Below, piece after piece: positions 45,401-55,533 of a stretch of DNA of 64,000 nt. Under the pieces are notes generated by a model. That model was given only the letters and a program-made list of their open reading frames with translations, had not been told where the DNA came from and did no database searches. Location: the NCBI RefSeq assembly GCF_000764305.2, contig NW_025941306.1, forward strand, positions 124,001 to 188,000, written 5' to 3'. Positions within the stretch are counted from its first letter, which is position 1. The number at the start of each line of letters is the position of its first letter. A program made the translations under genes and the position numbers. Source of the stretch: Hyalella azteca (taxonomy: Eukaryota > Arthropoda > Malacostraca > Amphipoda > Hyalellidae).

Positions 45401-45928
45401 ATTATATTTGAATCCCATTAATACTTTTATTTTGTGCGTTTTGTAGGTTGTGCGTCCAAAATAAAGCGAAATCGTTTGATCGGGCAGAGTGCATGGTGTT
45501 CATTTCGAGCACAATCGTTTATATACTCGCTAAGAGGCAACTAGCCCCATAATTAGTATTGATCATTAATTTTCATATCTAACGGCGGTCAAAACTTGAC
45601 CCATAGGATTTTTATAATGGTTTTCAAGTGTTAAGTAAGCTTTGGCGTTATCCACTGCTTTCGGGCCCAACTTCATACAGGCTTATTTGACTAAAGGATG
45701 ACCAGTTTTTGCCTGTACTCCCTACTAATGACAGTCATACCGAAGAAAACTACTAATTTTGATCTTATGGATCTCTGACAGGGCACATAACATACCGTGA
45801 TCGAGGGAGAACGGTTGCTGAGAGCCGCGACCCACCGACCAATATGAGTGCTGCGACATGGCTGACGTGGGCGTTATAGACAGCGGCGTGCGGGGCTCGC
45901 TACCAAGCTCGCTCAGCGTCACCTTCAT
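39282..45928 (-). CDS. Tandem C2-domain, synaptotagmin-like protein
   Basis: Nine exons whose phases agree encode about 753 residues. Residues 1-350 are low complexity, with paired PPxY motifs (FPPPYDLPPKY, about 50-60) that would bind WW domains, and an SRSRSRSRSSSHSRR stretch. The first C2 domain spans exons 4-6: VEVELKYQAVQQQLVVTVIS, KLYVKVLIGT, TPLRLSVCQ, VVVGYATVNLAEL. The second spans exons 7-9: GNITFGLKRDCSKVTVSSVT, NCLVYLKASV, MLLVLSVRLKTV, then CILGTIQLG and HWQRAAACTEVPAAGTHQL. This end aligns residue for residue with the synaptotagmin C2B finish (H-W ... W-H-x-L), with Trp replaced by Thr. The acidic Ca2+-binding loop residues are largely missing, as in Syt14/16-type proteins. No transmembrane segment is seen. 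C2B carries an insertion of about 130 Ser/Glu-rich residues. Exact orthology is uncertain. Confidence 0.82.
39811..40329 (-). CDS. C2 gene exon 8 (C2B with long insertion)
   Basis: Acceptor TTCCATGCAG, 519 bases, donor GTAAGT. Starts NCLVYLKASVYQGKEIICWR, then THELELKI, a Ser/Glu/Gln-rich insertion, and SSSTQMLLVLSVRLKTVK, which resumes the C2 fold. Phase 1 in, 1 out. Confidence 0.83.
40774..40882 (-). CDS. C2 gene exon 7 (C2B start; donor uncertain)
   Basis: Acceptor TTTGTCGGGGCAG. Encodes LACDGNITFGLKRDCSKVTV to SANLDI. A GT donor 4 bases further (GCGA|GTGAAG, exon end 40770) leaves phase 2, which does not fit exon 8. A GC donor, ATAG|GCGAGT, at 40774 leaves phase 1 and fits, so a GC-AG intron is likely. 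Confidence 0.7.
41862..42130 (-). mobile_element. Mariner remnant: terminal repeat and transposase C-terminus
   Basis: A mariner-type end, TACGAGGGGCATCCGGAAAG, starts next to a TA dinucleotide near 41862. On the minus strand, just inside it, the frame reads GIQKLVTRYDKCLNLSGNYV-E-K-stop, the usual C-terminus of mariner transposases. The rest is degraded. It lies in intron 6 of the C2 gene. Confidence 0.75.
42903..43055 (-). CDS. C2 gene exon 6 (C2A end)
   Basis: Acceptor TTTCTTTTAG, 153 bases, donor GTGCTT. Encodes IDGQNRRVVVGYATVNLAEL, then WPILHLNTRISHNLTTHRLI to PQHQ. Phase 0 at both ends. Confidence 0.83.
43324..43634 (-). repeat. 60-bp minisatellite copying the exon 5 / intron border
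   Basis: Five copies of a 60-base unit. Each holds the end of exon 5 (CTCCGTGTGTCAG) and the following intron start (GTGATGGACTGTAGCG). Period 60 gives an in-frame 20-residue repeat, L-R-L-S-V-C-Q followed by VMDCSVTCSRHPQ, continuing the exon frame. Confidence 0.93.
43613..43750 (-). CDS. C2 gene exon 5 (C2A middle)
   Basis: Acceptor TGTACCGCCAG, 138 bases, donor GTGATG. Encodes VLIGTSTRYTTPAVPGTESP ... to RTPLRLSVCQ, the C2 strands 4-6. Phase 0 at both ends. Its 3' edge is copied in the adjoining 60-bp repeat. Confidence 0.85.
44041..44911 (-). CDS. C2 gene exon 4 (disordered region and start of C2A)
   Basis: Acceptor TTCTTTTCATAG, 871 bases, donor GTAAAG. Encodes 290 residues from VNGQAPKPGRARTR to NPETKLYVK. 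The last 40 are the first strands of a C2 domain. Phase 2 in, 0 out. Confidence 0.85.
45020..45127 (-). CDS. C2 gene exon 3
   Basis: Acceptor CCTCTTCATAG, 108 bases, donor GTGAGT. Encodes EHMASFTSTCRRSNSRSMDP ... to TCRSQT. Phase 2 in, 2 out. Confidence 0.72.
45258..45345 (-). CDS. C2 gene exon 2 (PPxY motifs)
   Basis: Acceptor CCGTTCAG, 88 bases, donor GTGGGT. Encodes PFRAMVFPPPYDLPPKYATM then YSVASPTH. Two overlapping PPxY motifs. Phase 1 in, 2 out. Confidence 0.75.
45796..45928 (-). CDS. C2 gene exon 1
   Basis: ATG at 45928, with an in-frame stop 15-21 bases upstream. Encodes MKVTLSELGSEPRTPLSITP ... to FSLDH, donor GTATGT, phase 1 out. Confidence 0.7.
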
Positions 45929-46506
45929 GGAAGTGGTCAGTTAAGTCTCCAAGCACTCTCGATCGTGCATAATCAGTTGTCCACAGATACACAGCATTTG
46001 AGATATTGATACACAGCTTTTCGTTGGGAGACCTAGAGGGTTAGTATAACATAGTAGTCTCAGCGTCTAATGTTAGGGCTGTTCCTGATTATTATTATCC
46101 TGAGAAGCAGTTATCGTGGCGTCTGGTTCATACGAACTTCGAGGACAAGTTACACATAAGTTTAATTGCAAGCAAAAATGCGAGATGTGAGAAAGGATGA
46201 GAACGGATAAATATGATTAAGCACTTGATTCCTTGGCTCTACTAAATAGTTCCGTCCTTAGGCATTGACGAAACACCTGCAACAAAGGAGCCAATGTTAT
46301 GGAAGCCGGTAGACTGTTCCAGGTTCTGGCGGAGGCGACCAGGAGCGCTCTGTCGCCGACGGTAGATAAACGAGTAGATGGAACAACGAGGTCCACTGTT
46401 GATGACGAGCGCAGTCGTCTTCTAGAAGAAAGATCCGAAACGCGCTGAAGACATTACTTTAGATAAGAAGGCTCCAGACCCTGAAGGAATCGGAACGCCA
46501 GAACAG
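45929..46506. other. Region 5' of the C2 gene
   Basis: No exon or element is recognised. If the start codon at 45928 is right, the 5' UTR or promoter of the C2 gene lies here. Confidence 0.5.
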
Positions 46507-48640
46507 TGACCTTGCTTGAACTGCGTGCGCTGCCTCATGCGCAGTCAGTGAAGATGGTGCAATATCGGCGTCATATGGTCGAATTTTCGCTTATTGCACA
46601 CGATTCGCGCAGCAACATTCATTACGGATTGCAGTTTATTAAGTGCCGTGGTCAGAAGTCCATATATATAGAGTGTTGAATTACCACAGTCCAATCTATA
46701 TGGTAATGACGAAAACGCAGGCATAACGAACTCGTTGCCCACGCGAATAGGGTTGGCCGGAATCTGATGCTGGCGCCAAGAAATCTCAAACAAAATTAAG
46801 TCATTTTTTCATTTTTTGGTGCATTGAGCTGGAGCCGGTTGGAGCGCATCCAGTCTGAGACACTATTCTTTAATGCCGAAGATACGATACTATACTATAC
46901 TATACTATACTATACTATACTATACTATACTATACTATACTATACTATACTATACTATACTATACTCTGTGGTACGTCGCAAGTGACCAACGATGGCCTT
47001 AGATTATAGAAGAGTTCCCGCGTCGAACGCATTGAAATCTTTTGCTGAGATAAGACTCGAACCACCGCAACACTGTGCCGCGCAGGCAGAATGATATATC
47101 AAGTCTACGCAATAAAGTGACGAGGTCGTGTATCAAATACTGTTGACAGTAGATTTAAGCAAGCCAGTGTCGCAATGTCGCAATGTCGCCGCTGTCTAGT
47201 GCTCGCAGTATTTCTGAAAGCTCCTTTAGCACAGGTGGTTTCCGTCGAGTGGAGATGACGGTATGCAGACTAGAGGCGAGGCATGAGACCGGACTGCTGA
47301 AGATGGTTATTCAACTGTCTGGCCACAACGCGTTCAAGGAATTTGATAAAATCGACAGGTTGGAGGTCGAAATTATTTGGGATCAGAAGCGTCAAGGTTT
47401 TTTTTTAATAGAGGCGTAATGTAAGCCGATTTGAAGTTCACTGAAACAACACCGTCAGTGAAGCAGCGGTTGAAAAATTCGACAAGAAAAGAGGCATGGG
47501 ATTACGACATTTTAACAAACGACGTCGGCAGCGGATCGCTGGCACACTGCTTGTTAGGCAGCGCAAGCACTGCAACGATGACATCGTCAGTTGCATCGGA
47601 AGTGAATTATTGGAGCACGCAGTCGAATGGGCACGGCGCTAATGTTGCAGAGGGAGCATCGGCTAACGACGCTCGCACAGCGGAAATTTTGTTTTAAAAA
47701 ACCGCATAGAATGCCTCCACGATTACAACACCCGAAGCATCTGTATGACCTCTTCCCATAAGTTTATCTAGTAAACGCCACAGCACCCGAAGGTCGCTGC
47801 GTTGCGCGTCGACTCTCTGGCGCCAAAATGACTCTCTTTTAGATCGAAGAAAGTCAAGATTATTGACCCGCGCATCTCGCCAGGTGGAGGCCACAGCAAC
47901 TGCAGTAGCAGGATTGCCGCGTCCATTCGCCCGATAGACAGCTCTCTGGGGCATTCGAACTTTCTTCTTCGAGGCCCGACATTCGTCGTCGAACCATGAG
48001 ACGGGGATACGTTGGGTTACCCGAACTGTGCGAGCAAGAATGAGGTCATCGAGTGCACAGGTCTAATCCGGTATTGTAGAGTTGCGCCAGATCGTTAACT
48101 GACAGCGCCAACCATGAGTCAGGCCGATCTAGTCAGGGCGACTGCAGTTTTTCGCGTAAAGCATCGCCGTCGAGACGTACCACGGTTTACAGGTAACGGT
48201 TTTTTATGCTGGCACCGGACGCACACATGACACCGTCCACTGAAGTAGTCGATGGTCGGATATTGCAATCACGATGATGTCAACTGGCTGAATTTGAAGG
48301 TCAGCACGCGTGATGACAACGTCCAGCAGTCCGCCCATATCGTGCGTAGGCAAGGTCACGTGACAAACGTTGCCGAAGGTGGAACGCAGGTCGTTCAGCT
48401 GACGCGATGATGGGTCATCGACGCGATCTAGTCGAACGTTTATTTCGCGGGTGATAAGAACATGATCGGGGAAAGTCACAAGTCATCGCTCAATTCGACG
48501 AAAAAATCACGTGCCACAGCAACGGATCGGGGACGATATATGGTGACTGCAACGCCAGTAAACGAGGCCGAGTAGTCATTTCGTCGAGCAAGCTAACCGC
48601 TAACGGCGCCAAGAATAGCAGCCAGATTCAGTTTGGGTAA
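46507..48640 (-). mobile_element. Decayed CR1/L2-type LINE (endonuclease and reverse transcriptase pieces)
   Basis: Minus-strand frames in the correct order for a LINE ORF2. Endonuclease: TGVAVTIYRPRSVA, then EINVRLDRVDDPSSRQLNDL, PTHDMGGLLDVVITR and ISDHRLLQW (48640-48210). Linker: SKRESFWRQRVDAQRSDLRV then LWRLLDKLMGRG (47954-47694). RT N-terminal part: NHLQQSGL-like and LKELSEILRALDSGDIA (about 47540-47150). RT end: ALNKLQSVMNVAARIVCNKR then KFDHMTPILHHLH (46793-46545). Frameshifts and stops separate the pieces, and the RT catalytic core is absent. Confidence 0.85.
46862..46970 (+). mobile_element. LINE 3' tail with (TATAC)n end
   Basis: TATTCTTTAATGCCGAAGAT then ACGATACTATAC and about 15 pentamers. 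The same tail follows a LINE C-terminal coding piece in the duplicate at 54.6-54.96 kb, which shows it to be a LINE 3' end inserted opposite to the surrounding LINE. Confidence 0.75.
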
Positions 48641-49039
48641 CGAACGTCTATACTATAGTAAGCTAAGTTGACCGATCGGTGAAAGAACAATAACGGCCGC
48701 CCATAGTCAGATTTTAGGCACATTCAGCTTGTCTACAGTTAAGTCGAAGCTGAATATAGCGAAAACAAAAACCACAATATAGTCCCTGGTCGAAAACACG
48801 GTTACATCGACATAGCTTGGTTTAAGCAAGCTACGCGAGCAGCAAGAATCCTCCCTCCCCCCAAGCCACCGAGATCAAAACGGTGCCTGGTGACGTACGC
48901 CCACTCCAGCCACGATCAGATTCAAACCAAGATGGCCGAATAAACCAAGATGGCCGGTCAGTGTCTGAACAGTAACAGTCGCCCACCGTCAGATTTCGAG
49001 GCACAAATGCTGAAAGGTTCTTGTGATGTTCTTGAGAGG

Positions 49040-49200
49040 TTTCTAGTGGTTAGAAGCTACTAGACTTTGAGCACGACGGAATGCTGGGAGCCACATGTTT
49101 GCAAACAGACTGTTCCACATGTCTTTGAAACGAAGTCTTTGAAAATTGTTGTCTCATGAAAGAGTTGCCATCCTGCTCTTAGCTTAGAGAAGTAACTTCA
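49040..49200 (-). mobile_element. LINE 3' fragment
   Basis: Minus strand reads SFMRQQFSK (frameshift) LRFKDMWNSL, matching SMRQHFFKLRVTDMWNS of the copies at 27.4 and 54.65 kb. Confidence 0.65.
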
Positions 49201-51158
49201 CGTCATTCCTAGAATAAACCCTTAACGGATCCTGAAGAATAAACCCATTTTGAAGGAATCACTGATAAACTGGTTTCTGAAACATTTTCAATTAACTTAT
49301 GCTGGATTTACATGGCTTTTTCCTAGCTTTTAAATTATTGTAATTTGTAAGTCGTGAATCGTAAAAAAAATTGATCTGCTAGATTCGTAAGCAACGTTTC
49401 TCGGAAACGTTGAACTTGAGACCAGAGACCTTGTTTACAGTTTGATTACATTGATCTTAGCCGAATATTCCAAGACAAATGCGTGAGAAAAGCATATAAG
49501 GAAGCGACCTATATATATTCGACGAGTACCAAGAAGGGAACACAACAGATGTGCCTACACTTGCTTGCACTCAGCTGTTGTCGCATGTATTGAATACAGC
49601 TGCATCTGCGTGGTCTTGCAGCTGGAGCAGCGTATCTTCCTGTTATTGTTCTATAGCGGATATTTTATTTGTATAGATTTTGTTTAACATCAGGCCTATA
49701 GTCTTCAGCGCTGACATCACTATGCACTATAATGCTATAACGGCGAAAAACACCCCTTAAAATGTCATGATGGAGTAACGAGTTGCGTGCGCGTAGAAAG
49801 GCACGGCCGAGGGATCTATACAGAAGAATAAGTTTTACACACTATAATCAACTGCTATATTTCTCTGCAGTTTGATCCGATTGATTTTATTCCTTTTTAT
49901 CAGAGCTTTCTTACATTAGTCTTCAATCTTTACTGTAAAATTTCCGAGTTTCGTTATTTATCTGTTTTAATTCATTATATAAGATACGAAGGCTGAGCAT
50001 TTTCCAATTGTGGTGCAATAATTTTGTGTAGATTTAGCGATAACGCTTTGAATTCAGTCGCGAGTGGAACGCGATATTGATGGTTGCTTAAAAAATAAAT
50101 ATGAGCGTTTTTATACGGTTTAGAAGTAAAAAGACAAAGATCATACGATGCGCGAGTTGGTGGTCAAGAAATTTAGATTTAGTGGTGTATGTACATGACG
50201 TCATTTTCCTAGGAATAGTTCACTGGAATGCAATGAATTCAGAACAATTGTACTTCACTGTTCGCTAAAAATTCACGTTAGTGAAAGCATGTTTAACTGA
50301 GTTTTACCGAAGGCAGCAGCATGGATGCGTGTGACGGCAGATTGCCGTTCTTCTCGTTGATCGGATCCAGCACCGTGACACACTGAAGCTCAGCGATGGT
50401 TAATGATTGCTGTTATTGCTGTTTTGGTTAATGATTGCTTGTGATGTTTCCTAATGACAAACGCGCAGCACCAAAGCGACACATTTTGCCACCATGTCAA
50501 TGTTTCTCTGTTGTACTAATTGGATGAAGCATTTATGAAAAATAATATTCATTGTATTCAATAATATTAAACACTGTCACTGATTTTTCACTCTTTTTTC
50601 AGGCCAGGGGCTGTCATTGCTGATATAACGTCAGCCAGCTTATGGGCTTACTTCCGCTTACACACATATGAAAACTTTTAGACTTTCATAATGCATAATT
50701 TTTTCACTTCCTTTAAGGATGCCTCAGCAGTTGAGGATAACATTTGATTCCAAGTTCATTCAGCAATTCGGGACAATTTTCCCGCTGCAAAAAATTTTCT
50801 CAAATTAATAATAAATAAAATTGAGTTAAACAATGATCGACAAGCACTACTTCTCTCTCTGGGCACACGACGAAAGTGTGAGAGAACATGGTTAGGCCAT
50901 GTTGGTGTCATGACAACAGGGGTTGGCTAGAAGAAGGGCACAGTTTTTTTCGGACGATGGACTCATTTTCTTGAATGTAGCTCAAGTCGATCACTGGTAT
51001 GTCCAACAACAGTTTTGAGACTTCAGGTGCAAATATATTCTAAATTTGGATTAATTTCAACTGATCACCATTGTGGAGTTGCAAGTACGTTAGTGCGTGG
51101 ATTCAAACGAGTACATTTGCTGCACGCACGCACCGAGTTTTTAATAGCGGTTCCCGCG
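49201..51158. other. Region without recognised genes
   Basis: AT-rich DNA with no exon, transposon or tandem array that I can identify. Confidence 0.5.
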
Positions 51159-51379
51159 TTATTAGGCCGTAGGCCTGTCGCCGATTCTTAACATCGCAAA
51201 ACATTCACAGCATTTTGTTGTCTTGAATTCGCAACTCACTGCTACAATTCTGCTATGCTTAACCGCCCGGCCTCCTTGCCGAGTCTGACCAGAAACTGGC
51301 GCACATAGCTGGGATCGAACCCGCGCCTCTCTGCTCCAATCTTGGTATTCTGAACTTTAACCACTGGGCCACCCTGCCT
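51159..51379 (-). mobile_element. tRNA-derived SINE, copy B
   Basis: Aligns with copy A (10382-10603) over its full length with scattered differences. It retains A box TGGCCCAGTGG and B box GGTTCGATCCC. Confidence 0.9.
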
Positions 51380-51764
51380 ATGCAGTTGGAATGATGTAAT
51401 GCTTTTGATGATGCAACACTTCACGGAGGCTCATATCTGAGTGCTTAATAAAATGATTATAGTTTGCAACCCAATCGTCATGTTTCCGACCATAGAAAAT
51501 TTAAGGCAATTGACACTATAATAATTATTTCTTTAAGCGAAGAACAAGGTATACAGAGCCAGTGGGTCATTGCCATTCTTTACTTCATGACTAGAGGGTT
51601 TATAGTCCGTGGTTTCCATGGGATGAAAAGAATCCAAAATGAATCATGGCTGCGTGAATCATCTCGTGTAGCGCATATGGAGATGCTTCAACAGCTGCAT
51701 CTCTTGCATGTGATCACACCTGCACATTTTGGCTGTGATGAGCTTGGTTTCGAGCTAGAATCGT

Positions 51765-51945
51765 GGCCCACATCTACTCGTTCTTTGTCCGCATTACGTG
51801 TAAACACATCTACATCTACTCGTTCTTTGTCTACAAGACTGTTAAATACGTCGATATCTACTCGTTCTTCTTGTCTGCAGGACGCGTGAAGTCGTCTACG
51901 TCTACTTGTTCTTGTTGTCTACATTTCGCGTGAAGTCGTCACTCC
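51765..51945 (+). repeat. Degenerate tandem repeat, unit about 55 bp
   Basis: ACATCTACTCGTTCTTTGTC recurs three to four times with variable spacers containing (G)CGTGAAGTCGTC or TAAACACATC. Confidence 0.75.
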
Positions 51946-52437
51946 GGACCGCTGATGCGCATTACAATGCTCATTACCCCACATAAATAGATCGATTAGT
52001 CCTACTCGGCTAACATTAAATGGTCCTAGGTGCCATTTCTACACAAAATTTAAATTTATTTGATGGAACAACTTATTAAGTTAGACCTCATAAAGTACGC
52101 GAAAAAACGTGGTAATATCCAAAGCCGAGTGTTTATTCAGTAAGAAGGCGCAATGCAGCATACAAAGGAGTAATATTTAAAAGCTCGCGGAAACGTCAAA
52201 TGTTTGCACGGTCATTTAAGATATCCAACAATATCTTTTATAGTCATATATTTTACGACCAAAATGGAAAAAAGTCGGTGGCAGGTTAATCGACTGTGTT
52301 CAATCAATTTTTTAAGGCTAAATAGAATATGCGCTAATTAATAAACAATTTCATGTTTTGTGTACCTGAAATTATGCGGTTTGAAGAAACTAAATGAGGT
52401 TTTGCATTTAAAAATTATGCGGGTAAATTAATTAATT

Positions 52438-52500
52438 GCATAAATAATCGGTAATTAATAATTAATTACTTATAATTAGTAATTACTTAATTATTTATGC
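52438..52500. repeat. AT-rich inverted repeat
   Basis: GCATAAATAAT at 52438-52448 and ATTATTTATGC at 52490-52500; the centre is also largely self-complementary TAATTA sequence. Confidence 0.75.
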
Positions 52501-54078
52501 GGTTGTGAAAAAAAGCAAAATGTTAAAAATGCGTTAAATCTTCGTGTATCAAAGCATCTATACAGAACAACAATGCTGGTATGAGTAATAAAGGCGATAA
52601 AAATGATTAACTGCATGTATTCATTTCTGCTCTCCCACTTAAATTTTCTCCAAAAGATCCACATAAACCATTGCAGTTCCGAAACGGTTCTTTAGCACCT
52701 ACGCATCAATGTCACGTGTAACCTCCAGTCTCCACACTAGTGAACCACTCCTACAAGTTTCAGAATAAGAGTCTATGATTTATAATATTGCGTTTGATTA
52801 ATAATAAATGCATGCAAAAATTGTTACTCAAATACTTAAGGGTCTCCATGGGAAATAGTTTTATTGTGGTAACACCGTCTCAATGACACACCATGATAAA
52901 CCCATTCTGCACATTGTCCAATTCTTACTGAGGGCTGGTTACATAGAAAACTTCGTGCATCACACTTGTTGCTCTCTAATTTCGATTAAATGTTCGTCAC
53001 TGCAAGCCACATTGGTACTAGGACGTTGGCAGACCGACAAGAGAGATTTTCAGTGGTGGTGAATCGATCGTTCTTGTTCTTCGAAAGAACACTTGAGCTT
53101 GCAAATGCAGCGCGGCACCAGACTCATAGTTGGAACAAAAAATCAGAAAGCAATTAGGAAAAACCTCATGAACCTTATTTTTTTCTGGTTTAAAAAATTC
53201 TTGAGGAAAATGATAAGGGAAATTTCTGAAAAGGCCCCATGCTCGAGCGACTATATAACAAACTTTTAGATTGAACATTATTATCGAAATAATTTGTAAT
53301 CCTAAGATCCAAATGCAAGCATAATTGTCGTAAAATATAAACTAGTGATTTACAGTTTAAAAATAAAAAAATATTTATTTTCATTCATTTTGAGTTACTG
53401 TATTTCTATCGCCATTCTGTACGTATGGACTTTGGACCGTTTTGGAACATGGTGGTGGTGGTGCGATCAGCCGATCATGTGTGACTGTGACTGTGAATAG
53501 TGACAGATTGAATACTGGACAACGTTTTGCGTGCTGTACCCTAGACTGTCCCAAGTACTGTTGTGAATTGAACTGATTGCAGTAAGTATTTTGCCGTAAT
53601 CGCTGTACTTCTCTCGGATTTTTCTGCAAAGCAAAATGAATCAGGCAGCCAGGGCCAGCAGCTTGCATATACCTTGTAATAACTTATCTAAGGTTCTTTT
53701 GTCCAATTATACTGATGATCCTAACAGTCTCAGTCTGAGTAACAGATCAATTAACCATATCCAGGATGGTGCCGTTTTCCGTGGATTAATCCGGCGTAAA
53801 CGAGGCTCCAAGCCCTTCTACTGGCATACAACGCATCGTACAATGAGCTAAAATAACATTATTGGCGCACACGCCCGGCGTATGTCCACATCTGGTTTGT
53901 CTCGATGTACATCTGCATCTGGGTGATCTGGCTTGTCCCGATGTACCGTACGTCCGCATCCCACACTCAGGAAGATGTATATAAACGGGGAAATTTCTCG
54001 CGTAAATCAATCTAATTATATTTTTTTCGCGCAGACGTTCGTGCAAATCACGGTCATTGATTCCGCGCCGCGCAGCAC
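52501..54078. other. Region without recognised genes
   Basis: No supported exon. Minus-strand open frames (53018-53278, 53381-53668) show no family features. The region ends at an adapter. Confidence 0.5.
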
Positions 54079-54116
54079 CTGTCTCTTATACACATCTAGA
54101 TGTGTATAAGAGACAG
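54079..54116. other. Complete 38-bp Nextera mate-pair junction adapter
   Basis: Two mosaic ends head to head: CTGTCTCTTATACACATCT then AGATGTGTATAAGAGACAG. This is the circularisation junction of a mate-pair library, so the flanks are not necessarily neighbours in the genome. Confidence 0.97.
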
Positions 54117-54118
54117 GT

Positions 54119-55533
54119 AGTGACCTAGCTTGAACTGCGTGCGCTGCCTCATGCGCAGTCAGTGAAGATGGTGCAATATCGGCGTCATATGGTCGAATTT
54201 TCGCTTATTGCACACGATTCGCGCAGCAACATTCATTACGGATTGCAGTTTATTAAGTGCCGTGGTCAGAAGTCCATATATATAGAGTGTTGAATTACCA
54301 CAGTCCAATCTATATGGTAATGACGAAAACGCAGGCATAACGAACTCGTTGCCCACGCGAATAGGGTTGGCCGGAATCTGATGCTGGCGCCAAGAAATCT
54401 CAAACAAAATTAAGTCATTTTTTCATTTTTTGGTGCATTGAGCTGGAGCCGGTTGGAGCGCATCCAGTCTGAGACTGCGTCCATGCAGACAGACATCCGG
54501 TCCTGCAACGCTGCAGCGTCAGCTGGTGCACTGTAGCCATAAATTTGGATATCGTCGGCGCACGTATGTGGATTCAAACTATGTGCAATTCATCGACAGT
54601 ATATAATAGAAAAAATATCGGGCCGAGGACTAGCTGTCTCTTCGAGTCACTGACATGTGGAACAGCCTCCCTGAAGATATTGTTGACGCTCCGAGTATGA
54701 ACGCGTTCAAGACTAGACAAGGCCATGCAGGAGCATATGTTTAGTCTTAAAATGCCTCGTACCCTACGGAACAACTGATATCTAGAATTGATTTTAAACC
54801 TACCGTCCGTTGAAAAGATCTGATCAAAAGGCCAGTCTAGTGAAGAAAAACACAAGAATCGGCGACAGGCCTATCCAGGCCTATTCTTTAATGCCGAAGA
54901 TACGATACTATACTATACTATACTATACTATACTATACTATACTATACTATACTACGCAAGTGACCAACGATGGCCTTAGATTATAGAAGAGTTCCCGCG
55001 TCGAACGCATTGAAATCTTTTGCTGAGATAAGACTCGAACCACCGCAACACTGTGCCGCGCAGGCAGAATGATATATCAAGTCTACGCAATAAAGTGACG
55101 AGGTCGTGTATCAAATACTGTTGACAGTAGATTTAAGCAAGCCAGTGTCGCAATGTCGCAATGTCGCCGCTGTCTAGTGCTCGCAGTATTTCTGAAAGCT
55201 CCTTTAGCACAGGTGGTTTCCGTCGAGTGGAGATGACGGTATGCAGACTAGAGGCGAGGCATGAGACCGGACTGCTGAAGATGGTTATTCAACTGTCTGG
55301 CCACAACGCGTTCAAGGAATTTGATAAAATCGACAGGTTGGAGGTCGAAATTATTTGGGATCAGAAGCGTCAAGGTTTTTTTTTAATAGAGGCGTAATGT
55401 AAGCCGATTTGAAGTTCACTGAAACAACACCGTCAGTGAAGCAGCGGTTGAAAAATTCGACAAGAAAAGAGGCATGGGATTACGACATTTTAACAAACGA
55501 CGTCGGCAGCGGATCGCTGGCACACTGCTTGTT
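54119..55533 (-). repeat. Second copy of the LINE segment at 46507-47556
   Basis: Nearly identical to 46507-47556 on both sides of an extra block of about 413 bases (about 54474-54886); the 82- and 78-codon frames are the same in both copies. The extra block holds the RT core on the minus strand (LVLGPIFFLLYTVD, then C-A-D-D-I-Q-I-Y-G in place of Y-A-D-D) and a plus-strand LINE end (LRVTDMWNSLPEDIVDAPSM). Similarity stops at 55533. Confidence 0.92.
54640..54958 (+). mobile_element. LINE C-terminal fragment with 3' UTR and (TATAC)n tail
   Basis: SLRVTDMWNSLPEDIVDAPS then MNAFKTRQ, a 3' UTR matching 27.6-27.75 kb, then TATTCTTTAATGCCGAAGAT and about ten TATAC pentamers. It is inserted in opposite orientation within the minus-strand LINE. 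Confidence 0.8.

Noticed and set aside
47030..47105. tRNA-like B box (GGTTCGAGTCT on the minus strand)
   Set aside because: No matching A box at the right distance, and it lies within LINE-derived sequence.
47183..47697. Plus-strand frames of 78 and 88 codons (also copied at 55161)
   Set aside because: They are antisense to the decayed LINE reverse transcriptase.
45725..54078. A continuous gene or cluster spanning the C2 gene and blocks beyond
   Set aside because: Adapters separate the blocks, so links across them cannot be supported.
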